64,000 nt of DNA from NCBI RefSeq assembly GCF_009739515.1, contig NZ_CP046535.1, forward strand, positions 1,426,001 to 1,490,000, given 5' to 3'. The DNA comes from Sphingomonas profundi. Lineage in GTDB: Bacteria; Pseudomonadota; Alphaproteobacteria; Sphingomonadales; Sphingomonadaceae. Positions within the stretch are counted from its first letter, which is position 1. Every line of letters starts with the position of its first letter. Of this stretch, positions 35,988 through 43,551 are shown one piece after another. A program made the position numbers and the translations under genes. The notes below the pieces were generated by a model, which was not told the DNA's origin, searched no databases, and saw only the letters and a list, made by a program, of their open reading frames with translations.

Positions 35988-36764
35988 TCAGCCGGCCAGG
36001 AAGTCGGCGATCGCCCGGCCCAGTTCCGGCCGGGTGACGGCGCTCATGTGGTTGCCGGGTATTTCCTCGAAGCCCGCATCCGGCAGCGCCGCCGCCAGCG
36101 CCCGGCCCGATCCGTTGTCGTCGTCCTCCGCGCCGGTGACGACCAGCATCGGCACGTCCAGCGTCGCCAGCGTCGCGGCCGGCGTATCGACGAAGGTGGC
36201 CAGGATGTGCAGCAGCGCCTGCGGATCGCCCTTGGTGGTCTTGAGGAACGCCTCCGTCATCCACTCGGACGTGCCGCGTGCGAAGCTGCCGAGGTTCGTC
36301 AGCACGTGGCGGAAATAGGCGCCGCGCCCCTGCGTATCGAGGATGCCGTCCAGCCCCATGCCGCACAGCACGGCGCGGCGCGGGCGGGCGCCGGCCGCCA
36401 GCATCCGCAGCACCGTGCGCCCGCCCAGCGAGTAGCCGGCGAGATCGTGATCCGGGCCGAGGCCGAGATGCGCCACCAGCGCGGCGCCGTCGTCCGCCAG
36501 CACGTCCGGCGGGTAGGCGGCGGCATCGTGCGGGCGGGCGCTGTCGCCATGCCCGCGCAGGTCCGGCATGATCACGCGGTGGCCGGCCGCCGCCAGCAAA
36601 GCGGCGTGGCCGTAGCGGATCCAGTTGGTGAACGCGTTGGAGAAATAGCCGTGGATCAGCACCAGCGGCCTGCCGCCGTCCGGCCCGGCGACGCGATAGG
36701 CGAGATCGGTGCCGTCGCGCGCTGCGAAGCGGTGAACCGGCAGGTCAGTCGGGGCGCTTGCCAA
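35988..36764 (-). CDS. Alpha/beta hydrolase
   Basis: A 258-residue alpha/beta-hydrolase: oxyanion region LVLIHGYFSNAFTNW, nucleophile elbow AGYSLGG (Ser112), acid in LVVTGAEDDDNGSG, and His in EEIPGNHMSAV. PDLRGHGDS is the usual strand-4 turn. Substrate unknown (esterase-like). The only in-frame start covering strand 1 is TTG at 36764; an ATG nearby is out of frame, so the start is less certain than the gene. Confidence 0.85.
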   Translation of the reverse strand: MASAPTDLPVHRFAARDGTDLAYRVAGPDGGRPLVLIHGYFSNAFTNWIRYGHAALLAAAGHRVIMPDLRGHGDSARPHDAAAYPPDVLADDGAALVAHLGLGPDHDLAGYSLGGRTVLRMLAAGARPRRAVLCGMGLDGILDTQGRGAYFRHVLTNLGSFARGTSEWMTEAFLKTTKGDPQALLHILATFVDTPAATLATLDVPMLVVTGAEDDDNGSGRALAAALPDAGFEEIPGNHMSAVTRPELGRAIADFLAG

Positions 36765-36872
36765 CTTCGTTCATCCAGCGATCGGCGGGGAGGACATGGT
36801 CGGCCGTCCGATAGCCGGACGGGCCGCCCGTGTCACGCCGGCCTCATCGGGGCCCGGGCCACGACCCGCGCC

Positions 36873-36898
36873 GGAACATGCCGCCCCGGCCAACGGTT
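36873..36898 (+). promoter_or_regulatory. Candidate EcfG (general stress) promoter
   Basis: GGAAC (36873-36877), 17 bases, then GGTT (36895-36898), 28 bases before the DUF4142 start. Alphaproteobacterial EcfG promoters have GGAAC-N16/17-CGTT; the -10 differs in one base. Confidence 0.45.
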
Positions 36899-36926
36899 TA
36901 CGCCGCGGAGTATCTGGGAGAGTGTC

Positions 36927-37580
36927 ATGAGAAAGCAAAGTCTTGTGCTGGCGACGGCGCTGCTCGCGCTTACCGCATGCAACAATCGCACCGCCGAGCA
37001 GGCGGGCAGCGACGCGGCCGCCGCCGGCGCCTCGGCCGGCAATGCGATGGAGGCCACCGGCGCCGCCGTCGCCAACGCCGCCGATGCGATCACCCCCGCC
37101 GCCATCGCGACGCCGACCGCCGCCGAGTTCGTGCAGAAGGCGGCGATCAGCGACATGTACGAGATGGAGGCTGGCAAGCTCGCGCAGAAGATGTCCAAGT
37201 CCGCCGCCGTCACCAAGTTCGCCGGCGAGATGGTGAAGGCGCATACGGAGACGACGGCCAAGCTGAAGGCGATCACCGCCGGAGACGCCGCGCTGAAGCC
37301 GCCGGCGGCACTGGACGACGCGCACCAGAAGCTGATCGCCGACCTGAAGGCGGCGGCGCCCGACAAGTTCGATACGCTCTACGTCGATCAGCAGACGTCG
37401 GCCCACTCGGACGCCCTGTCGCTCATGAAGAGCTATGCCGACGGCGGCGACAATGCGAAGCTCAAGGCGTTCGCCGCCGAAACCGCGCCGAAGGTGCAGA
37501 TGCACCTCGATATGGTCAAGCAGATCGACCATTCTGGCGTGCCGGACGCCCAGGCCGGCAACGCCGGCACCCGGCCGTAA
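36927..37580 (+). CDS. DUF4142 lipoprotein
   Basis: A 217-residue lipoprotein: lipobox LLALTAC (Cys17), an Ala/Gly-rich linker to about residue 65, then a DUF4142 four-helix, ferritin-like bundle (PTAAEFVQKAAISDMYEMEAGKLAQ, FAGEMVKAHTETTAKL, LYVDQQTSAHSDALSLMKSYA). DUF4142 proteins are common stress-induced envelope proteins in alphaproteobacteria; function unknown. An EcfG-like promoter precedes it, consistent with general stress control. Confidence 0.9.
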   Translation: MRKQSLVLATALLALTACNNRTAEQAGSDAAAAGASAGNAMEATGAAVANAADAITPAAIATPTAAEFVQKAAISDMYEMEAGKLAQKMSKSAAVTKFAGEMVKAHTETTAKLKAITAGDAALKPPAALDDAHQKLIADLKAAAPDKFDTLYVDQQTSAHSDALSLMKSYADGGDNAKLKAFAAETAPKVQMHLDMVKQIDHSGVPDAQAGNAGTRP

Positions 37581-37586
37581 GCGGGC

Positions 37587-37617
37587 GCGCCCTCCCCGAT
37601 CCGGTCGGGGAGGGCGC
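37587..37617. terminator. Strong hairpin between convergent DUF4142 and asd genes
   Basis: A perfect 13-bp stem, GCGCCCTCCCCGA (37587-37599) with 37605-37617, and a 5-base loop. It lies between two convergent stops, so it can serve both transcripts. No U-tract follows on either strand. Confidence 0.55.
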
Positions 37618-37625
37618 CGCCCGGA

Positions 37626-38651
37626 TCAGCCCTTCTTCAGGTGCCGCCGGCCCAGCAGCTCGGCGATCTGAACGGCGTTCAGCGCCGCGCCCTTGCGCAG
37701 ATTGTCGGACACGCACCAGAGCGCGAGGCCGTTCTCCACGGTGGGATCCTCGCGCACGCGGCTGACGAAGGTGGCGAACTCGCCGACGCACTCGATCGGC
37801 GTCACGTAACCGCCGTCCTCGCGCTTGTCGATCAGCATCACGCCGGGCGCCTCGCGCAGAATGTTCTGCGCGTCCTCGGCGGAGAGCTCATTCTCCATTT
37901 CGATGTTGATCGCCTCGGAATGGCCGACGAACACCGGCACCCGCACGCAGGTGGCCGTCACCTTGATCTTGGGATCGAGGATCTTCTTGGTCTCGACCAC
38001 CATCTTCCACTCTTCCTTCGTGTAGCCGTCGTCCAGGAAGCTGTCGATGTGCGGGATCACGTTGAAGGCGATCTGCTTGGTGAACTTCTTCGGCTCGGCC
38101 GGATCGCCGACGAAGATGTTGCGGCTCTGCTCGAACAGTTCGTCCATGCCCGCCTTGCCCGCGCCGGAGACGGACTGGTAGGTAGAGACGACCACGCGGG
38201 TGATCTTTCCCGCATCGTGCAGCGGCTTCAGCGCCACCACCATCTGCGCGGTGGAGCAGTTCGGGTTGGCGATGATGTTGCGCGCCTTGTACCCGTCGAT
38301 CGCCTCCGGGTTCACCTCCGGCACGATCAGCGGCACGTCCGGGTCCATCCGGTAGAGCGAGCTGTTGTCGATCACCGTGCAGCCGGCGGCAGCGGCGATC
38401 GGCGCATATTTCTTCGTCGCTTCCGATCCGATCGCGAACAGCGCGATGTCCCAGCCCGCCCAGTCGAAATATTCGATGTTCTGGATCTTGTGCTTGCGGC
38501 CGGTCTCGCCGAAGTCGACCTCGTCGCCGGTGCTGCGCGAGGAGGCGAGCACGGCCAGCTGATCGATCGGAAATTCACGCTCGGCAAGGATGTTCAGCAT
38601 CTCGCGGCCGACATTCCCGGTGGCCCCTGCGACGACGACACGATAGCCCAT
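37626..38651 (-). CDS. asd: Aspartate-semialdehyde dehydrogenase
   Basis: A 341-residue NADPH enzyme that reduces aspartyl phosphate to the semialdehyde, the branch point to lysine/DAP, threonine and methionine. The dinucleotide motif is VAGATGNVGREML, the catalytic Cys132 is in NPNCSTAQ, and the catalytic His is in RVPVFVGHSEA. Full length. The product feeds DapF (46385) further right. Monocistronic, ATG at 38651. Confidence 0.97.
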   Translation of the reverse strand: MGYRVVVAGATGNVGREMLNILAEREFPIDQLAVLASSRSTGDEVDFGETGRKHKIQNIEYFDWAGWDIALFAIGSEATKKYAPIAAAAGCTVIDNSSLYRMDPDVPLIVPEVNPEAIDGYKARNIIANPNCSTAQMVVALKPLHDAGKITRVVVSTYQSVSGAGKAGMDELFEQSRNIFVGDPAEPKKFTKQIAFNVIPHIDSFLDDGYTKEEWKMVVETKKILDPKIKVTATCVRVPVFVGHSEAINIEMENELSAEDAQNILREAPGVMLIDKREDGGYVTPIECVGEFATFVSRVREDPTVENGLALWCVSDNLRKGAALNAVQIAELLGRRHLKKG

Positions 38652-38766
38652 ATCTTTATTCCCTGATGGGGCGCGTCACCCGGTCCGTCAGGCGGCTTGC
38701 CTGCCTCCGGGAGATCCCGGCCCTGCCGGAACGACGCGTGCATGTGGTGAACGGTGCGGACAAGCA

Positions 38767-38799
38767 AACGGCCGGTCTCCCCTGTGGGAGCCGGCCGCC
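38767..38799 (-). terminator. Terminator of the ffh-rplS operon
   Basis: On the minus strand GCGGCCGGCTCCC, a short loop and GGGAGACCGGCCG form a stem (arms 38769-38780 and 38786-38797), followed by TTTGCTTG. It lies 27 bases after the rplS stop. Confidence 0.7.
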
Positions 38800-38825
38800 T
38801 GCGAGGTTGGTGGGGAGCGTGGTGC

Positions 38826-39215
38826 TTACGCTTCCTTGGCCTCGGCGGCCGGGCGGGTATCGCGCCGCTCCGCAATACGGGCCGATTTGCCAGTGCGGCC
38901 GCGCAGATAATAGAGCTTCGCGCGCCGCACGACGCCGCGGCGGACGACCTCGATCGAATCGATGTTCGGCGAGTAGAGCGGGAACACGCGCTCCACACCC
39001 TCGCCGAACGAGATCTTGCGGACGGTGAAGCTGCTGCCCATGCCCTTGTTCGCGCGGGCGATACACACGCCCTCGTAATTCTGCACGCGGGTGCGCTCGC
39101 CCTCGACGACGCGCACGCCGACCTTCACCGTGTCGCCGGGACGGAATTCCGGCAGGGTCTTGTTCGCCTTGAACTTCTCGATGGCCTCGGCCTCGAGCGT
39201 CTGGATGAGGTTCAT
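38826..39215 (-). CDS. rplS: 50S ribosomal protein L19
   Basis: A 129-residue L19: [74 protein letters not shown] and [16 protein letters not shown] are all standard. L19 sits at the subunit interface. The last gene of the ffh-rpsP-rimM-trmD-rplS operon, 4 bases after trmD. ATG at 39215; the frame is open upstream inside trmD but is not coding. Confidence 0.98.
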   Translation of the reverse strand: MNLIQTLEAEAIEKFKANKTLPEFRPGDTVKVGVRVVEGERTRVQNYEGVCIARANKGMGSSFTVRKISFGEGVERVFPLYSPNIDSIEVVRRGVVRRAKLYYLRGRTGKSARIAERRDTRPAAEAKEA

Positions 39216-39219
39216 CCCA

Positions 39220-39954
39220 TCACTCCTTCTGTCGCCGCGCGCCAGAGGGCGACTGGACCCGAGCGCCCTCATGGCGCTCCCAAAGATCCGGCCGCCTTAG
39301 CCGTGTATCGTCCTGGGCACGGGCCTTGCGCCATGCCTGGATCGCCGCATGATCCCCCGATCGCAGCACTTCGGGGATCGTGCGCCCTTCCCACTCACGC
39401 GGTCTGGTATAATGGGGATATTCGAGCAGCCCCGTCTCGAAGCTCTCGTCATCCCCGCTATGCGCCGCGCCCATTACGCCGGGCAGCAGCCGGATGCAAG
39501 CGTCCAGCAGGGTCAGCGCCGCCATCTCCCCGCCCGAGAGGATATAGTCGCCGATCGACACCGGCTCGATCGCGCGCGCCTCGAACAGGCGCTCGTCGAT
39601 GCCCTCGAACCGGCCGCACAGGATGATCGCGCCCGGCCCCGCCGCCAGATCGCGCACCCGCGCCTGGCCGAGCGGACGCCCGCGCGGGCTCATCGCCAGC
39701 AGCGGCACGCCGGGGGCCTGTGCGGCCGCATCGTCCACCGCCCGCGCCAGGATATCGGCGCGCATCACCATGCCCGCGCCGCCGCCGGCCGGCGTATCGT
39801 CCACGCTGCGGTGGCGGTCGGTCGCATAGTCGCGGATCTGCACCGGCCGGCAGCACCAGCGCCCCTCGGCCAGCGCCCGGCCGGCAAGGCTGTGGCCCAG
39901 CGGGCCGGGGAACATCTCCGGATAGAGCGTCAGGATCGTCGCGGCAAAGCTCAT
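39220..39954 (-). CDS. trmD: tRNA (guanine-37-N1)-methyltransferase TrmD
   Basis: A 244-residue SPOUT methyltransferase that makes m1G37 and prevents +1 frameshifting. The knot motifs are [28 protein letters not shown] and [21 protein letters not shown] (seen as [12 protein letters not shown]). The C-terminal domain contains [13 protein letters not shown]. Standard position between rimM and rplS. ATG at 39954. Confidence 0.97.
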   Translation of the reverse strand: MSFAATILTLYPEMFPGPLGHSLAGRALAEGRWCCRPVQIRDYATDRHRSVDDTPAGGGAGMVMRADILARAVDDAAAQAPGVPLLAMSPRGRPLGQARVRDLAAGPGAIILCGRFEGIDERLFEARAIEPVSIGDYILSGGEMAALTLLDACIRLLPGVMGAAHSGDDESFETGLLEYPHYTRPREWEGRTIPEVLRSGDHAAIQAWRKARAQDDTRLRRPDLWERHEGARVQSPSGARRQKE

Positions 39955-39963
39955 CCGGCCATG

Positions 39964-40689
39964 CTACCGCGCGCGGCCGGTGGCGAGCGCGAACGACCAG
40001 TCGCCCCGCCCCTCCGCGCGCGCCTTGGCGGACGCGGCGGCGAAATCATAGTCCGCCTCCAGCAGGTCCACCGCGCCATCCTCCACCAGCGCGTAGCGCG
40101 CGCGGGGCGTGCCGCTCTCCATCACGTGCCAGTGCGGCAGCGGATCGGCGTAGGCCGGCAGGCCGACGCTGCCGGGGTTGGCGACGGTGCGGCCGTCCGC
40201 CAGCCAGAGCAGACGGGCGAGATGGCTGTGGCCGCAGAGCGTCAACCGCTCGCGCCGCCCCGCCAGCCGCTCCGCCACGGCGCCGGGCGCGGCCGGATAG
40301 GCGCCGTCCTCGCCCACATCCTCCAGCAGATAGGCAGAGTCGCTGGCCGGCGTGCCGTGGCAGAGGAAGATGTCCGCCGCATACTCCAGCGTCGATGGCA
40401 GCGTCGCCAGCCAAGCGAGTTGCGCCGGCCCCAGCCGCTCGCGCGCGAACCGATCGGAGGCGCCCATCGTGGCCAGATGCTCCTGCACCACCTGCCGATC
40501 CTGATTGCCCGCCAGGGTCGGCCAGCCGAGCGCCATCAGCAGCGCCGCCGTCTCGCGCGGCCAGAGCGGGCCGGAGACGCTGTCGCCGAGATTGACGAAC
40601 GCATCGGCGCCGCGCGCGCGGGCATTGGCGATCACCGCCTCCAGCGCGGGCAGGTTGCCGTGAATGTCGGAGAGGACGGCCAGACGCAT
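39964..40689 (-). CDS. Calcineurin-like metallophosphoesterase
   Basis: A 241-residue member of the YfcE/MJ0936-like group. Metal-binding blocks: LSDIHGN at the start, NLGDSVSGP, LAGNQDRQV, FLCHGTP and CGHSHLARL. Such enzymes hydrolyse phosphodiesters or phosphomonoesters with two divalent metals; the substrate is unknown. It is an insertion into the canonical rimM-trmD order, on the same strand with short gaps (9 and 37 bases), so it is co-transcribed with ribosome-maturation genes. ATG at 40689. Confidence 0.87.
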   Translation of the reverse strand: MRLAVLSDIHGNLPALEAVIANARARGADAFVNLGDSVSGPLWPRETAALLMALGWPTLAGNQDRQVVQEHLATMGASDRFARERLGPAQLAWLATLPSTLEYAADIFLCHGTPASDSAYLLEDVGEDGAYPAAPGAVAERLAGRRERLTLCGHSHLARLLWLADGRTVANPGSVGLPAYADPLPHWHVMESGTPRARYALVEDGAVDLLEADYDFAAASAKARAEGRGDWSFALATGRAR

Positions 40690-40726
40690 CTCGAACTCCG
40701 CTCCCGATCCGCCGGCCACATCCTGG

Positions 40727-41203
40727 CTACACGATGAAGCCGCGCTCCACCGTCAGCCGCGTCTCGTCCCACGTCGGCACGGCATCGGCGCTCATCGGCA
40801 CCATGAACCGCTTGCCGCCCGGCCGCTCGACCTCGATCACGTCGCCGGCGCCGAAATTCTCGACCGCCACCACATGGCCCAGCGCCTCGCCGTCCGTCGC
40901 CACGCAGGCGAGGCCGATCAGGTCGGCATGATAATATTCGCCCGGCGCCAGCGGCGGCAGGTCGGCACGCGGCACCCGCAAGGCGGTGCCGCGCAACGCC
41001 TCCGCCGCCGTGCGATCGCCGATCTCGGCGAAGCGGGCGACGGCGCCGTTCGGTCCGGGCCGCACGGTCTTCAGGCTCAGGCGGCGGTCGCCCGCCTCGA
41101 AGGCGGGATAGGCGCGCAGATTGTCGGCATCGTCGGTGAACAGCTTCAGCCGCACCTCACCCGATACGCCATGCGCGCCGATCACCGCCGCCAGCGTCAC
41201 CAT
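40727..41203 (-). CDS. rimM: 16S rRNA processing protein RimM
   Basis: RimM assists 30S head maturation and binds S19. The core is MVTLAAVIGAHGVSGEVRLKLF through YYHADLIGLACV (PRC-barrel) to the C-terminus; 158 residues from the ATG at 41203. An in-frame ATG at 41347 would add 48 Pro/Thr-rich residues not typical of RimM. Neither start has a good Shine-Dalgarno. The only strong one nearby serves a different-frame 52-codon ORF that ends 34 bases before 41203, so coupled re-initiation is plausible. Confidence 0.88.
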   Translation of the reverse strand: MVTLAAVIGAHGVSGEVRLKLFTDDADNLRAYPAFEAGDRRLSLKTVRPGPNGAVARFAEIGDRTAAEALRGTALRVPRADLPPLAPGEYYHADLIGLACVATDGEALGHVVAVENFGAGDVIEVERPGGKRFMVPMSADAVPTWDETRLTVERGFIV

Positions 41204-41237
41204 CCGGTCCGGCGGACCATCGGCGCGCGTTTCGCCG

Positions 41238-41396
41238 TCAGGCGGCCCGGTCGGCCGATCCGTCGTCTCCGGCGGGGGTGTCGTCGGCTCCCTCGGCGGG
41301 TTGCTGGGACGAGACGCCCTGCCCGCCGCCTTCTCCGGCGCGGTCATCCTCGCGCGCGCCTTCGGCCTGATCCGGCTGGGTGGCGTTGGTGGACAT
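41238..41396 (-). CDS. 52-codon acidic ORF between rpsP and rimM
   Basis: Starts with ATG behind a perfect Shine-Dalgarno (AGGAGG, 6 bases spacing) and reads MSTNATQPDQAEG..., ending at TGA. It is hydrophilic, rich in Asp, Glu, Gly and Ala, with mostly G/C third positions like real genes here. No known family. It could be a small protein, a leader peptide coupling rimM translation, or the true N-terminus of RimM separated by a sequencing frameshift. Confidence 0.5.
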   Translation of the reverse strand: MSTNATQPDQAEGAREDDRAGEGGGQGVSSQQPAEGADDTPAGDDGSADRAA

Positions 41397-41453
41397 GATG
41401 CACCTCCTCTATCGACAGTCGCATCACGAACGCCCCAGCCACCCGTTCGTGCC

Positions 41454-41840
41454 TCACGCCTCGGCGTCGGCGCTCTCGGCCGGCGCGGCGGCGGCCGCAG
41501 CGGCGGCGGCCTTCTTCTCGCGCTCCTCGGCGCGCTCAACGGCCTTCTCGCCGGGCTTGCCCTTGCTCGGGTTGCTGCGGGCGGACCGCTCCTTCAGGCC
41601 GGCGGCGTCCAGGAAGCGGGCGACGCGATCGGTCGGCTGCGCGCCGACGCTCAGCCAATGCTTCGCGCGTTCGGCATCCAGCACCACGCGCTTCTCGTCA
41701 TCCTTGGCGAGCAGCGGGTTGTAGGTGCCGATCTTCTCGATGAAGCGGCCGTCGCGCGCGTCGCGGGAGTTGGCGACGACGATGCGATAGTAAGGACGCT
41801 TCTTGGCGCCACCGCGGGCGAGACGGATTGCAACGGACAT
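41454..41840 (-). CDS. rpsP: 30S ribosomal protein S16
   Basis: A 128-residue S16: [42 protein letters not shown] is unmistakable, followed by [21 protein letters not shown]-terminal extension of about 45 residues, charged then Ala-rich (EEREKK then nine Ala), is longer than E. coli S16 but usual in alphaproteobacteria. It lies 26 bases after ffh. Confidence 0.98.
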   Translation of the reverse strand: MSVAIRLARGGAKKRPYYRIVVANSRDARDGRFIEKIGTYNPLLAKDDEKRVVLDAERAKHWLSVGAQPTDRVARFLDAAGLKERSARSNPSKGKPGEKAVERAEEREKKAAAAAAAAAPAESADAEA

Positions 41841-41866
41841 TCGTACTTCCTTTCAGAGACTTGAGA

Positions 41867-43339
41867 TTATTTCTTGCGGAACTGGTTGAAACCTGGCGGC
41901 AACCCGCCGGGGCCGCCGCTGCCGGGCAGCCCGGGCAGGCCACCCGCCCCCGGCGGCAGCTGCGGCATCCCGCCGCCGCCGAGCAGGCCGCCCAGCCCGC
42001 CACCCTTGCCGAGCATGGCGCCGAGCCCCTTCAGGCCGCCCATCTTGCGGATCTTCTTCATCGCGTTGGCCATTTCCTGGTGCATCTTCAGGAGCTTGTT
42101 CACCTCCTGCACCGTCGTGCCGCTGCCCTTGGCGATGCGGATCTTGCGCTTGGCGTTCAGCAGCTCGGGCTTGGCGCGCTCCTTGGGCGTCATCGATCCG
42201 ATGATCGCGTCCAGGTGGACGAGCATCTTGTCGTCGCCCGCGCCGTTCGCCATCGCCTGCTTCACCTGCTTCACGCCCGGCAGCATCCCCGCCAGCGCGC
42301 CCAGGCCGCCCATCCGCTTCATCTGGTTGAACTGGGCGCGCAGGTCGTTCATGTCGAACTGCCCCTTCGCCATCTTGGCGGCGAGCGCCTCCGCCTCCTC
42401 GACCTGGATCGTCTCGGCCGCCCGCTCGACGAGGCTGACGACGTCGCCCATGCCCAGGATGCGGCCGGCGACGCGGGCCGGCTGGAACAGCTCCAGCCCG
42501 TCCAGCTTCTCGCCCGTGCCGACGAACTTGATCGGCTTGCCGGTAACGGCGCGCATCGAGAGCGCAGCGCCGCCGCGGGCATCGCCATCCATGCGCGTCA
42601 GCACCACGCCGGTGAGCGCCACCTGCGTGGAGAAGCTGGTCGCCACGTTCACCGCGTCCTGACCGGTCAGCGCATCGACGACGAGCAGGATCTCGTGCGG
42701 CGTCGCGATGTCCGCGACGGCCTTCATCTCCTCCATCAGCGCCTGGTCGACATGGAGGCGGCCGGCCGTGTCCAGCATCAGCACGTCATAGCCCTGCAGC
42801 CTGGCCGCCTGCAGCGCCCGCCGCGCGATGTCGACCGGCGACTGCCCCTGCACGATCGGCAGGGTCGCGACCTTGGTCTGCGTGCCGAGCGTCGCCAGCT
42901 GCTCCTGCGCGGCCGGGCGATTGACGTCGAGCGACGCCATCAGCACCTTCTTGCGGCCCTTCTCGGTGAGCCGCTTGGCGATCTTCGCCGTCGTCGTCGT
43001 CTTGCCGGAACCCTGGAGGCCGACCATCATCACGATCGCCGGCGGGGTGACGTCCAGCTCCAGATCGGCCGCGTCCGATCCCAGCATCTCGACCAGCGCG
43101 TCGTTGACGATCTTGACGACCTGCTGGCCCGGCGTGATTGATTTCAGCACCGACTGGCCGACCGCCTTCTCGGTCACGCCGTCGACGAACTGGCGCACCA
43201 CCGGCAGCGCGACGTCGGCCTCCAGCAGCGCGATGCGCACCTCGCGCAGCGCTGCGCGCACGTCCGCCTCGTTCAGCGCGCCACGGCCGCGCAGGCGGTC
43301 GAACACGCCGCCCAGCCGATCGCTCAAGCTCTCGAACAT
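41867..43339 (-). CDS. ffh: Signal recognition particle GTPase Ffh
   Basis: A 490-residue SRP54: N domain (FESLSDRLGGVFDRLRGRG), G domain with GLQGSGKTTTTAKIAKRL, DTAGRLHVD and TRMDGDARGGAALS, then the Met-rich M domain and a Gly/Pro-rich tail. It delivers nascent membrane proteins to its receptor FtsY, encoded at 48417. ATG at 43339. First gene of the rpsP-rimM-trmD-rplS operon; its leader contains a terminator-like hairpin. Confidence 0.97.
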   Translation of the reverse strand: MFESLSDRLGGVFDRLRGRGALNEADVRAALREVRIALLEADVALPVVRQFVDGVTEKAVGQSVLKSITPGQQVVKIVNDALVEMLGSDAADLELDVTPPAIVMMVGLQGSGKTTTTAKIAKRLTEKGRKKVLMASLDVNRPAAQEQLATLGTQTKVATLPIVQGQSPVDIARRALQAARLQGYDVLMLDTAGRLHVDQALMEEMKAVADIATPHEILLVVDALTGQDAVNVATSFSTQVALTGVVLTRMDGDARGGAALSMRAVTGKPIKFVGTGEKLDGLELFQPARVAGRILGMGDVVSLVERAAETIQVEEAEALAAKMAKGQFDMNDLRAQFNQMKRMGGLGALAGMLPGVKQVKQAMANGAGDDKMLVHLDAIIGSMTPKERAKPELLNAKRKIRIAKGSGTTVQEVNKLLKMHQEMANAMKKIRKMGGLKGLGAMLGKGGGLGGLLGGGGMPQLPPGAGGLPGLPGSGGPGGLPPGFNQFRKK

Positions 43340-43400
43340 CGCCACACTCCCGGCGCGCAACACGCCCTGAAACCTTGCCGAACCGCGCCGAACGCATAAA

Positions 43401-43432
43401 ACGCCGGCGGGCGAAACCTCGCCGGCCGGCGT
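43401..43432 (-). terminator. Terminator-like hairpin in the ffh leader
   Basis: On the minus strand ACGCCGGC (43432-43425) pairs with GCCGGCGT (43408-43401), with an inner GGCGA/TCGCC stem and then TTTTATG. A second hairpin, GCGCCCTTGGGCGC, lies just upstream (about 43432-43446). It sits 62 bases before the ffh ATG in the direction of ffh transcription, so it would act as an attenuator or end a short leader RNA. Confidence 0.45.
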
Positions 43433-43551
43433 GCGCCCAAGGGCGCTGCCTTCACGTCCTTCACGGAACGATCGCGGCGGCCCCTAGCCCAGCCCCGGCG
43501 GGGAAGCAAGGTTTAACCGCTTCTACACGCCTGTCGGCGCATTGCCGGCCC

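Noticed and set aside
41204-41347. RimM start at ATG 41347
   Set aside because: It would add a 48-residue Pro/Thr-rich segment foreign to the family and has no spaced Shine-Dalgarno; kept only as an alternative.
43433-43551. SRP (4.5S) RNA in the ffh upstream region
   Set aside because: The conserved GGAAGGAAGCAGCC-type loop is absent on both strands.
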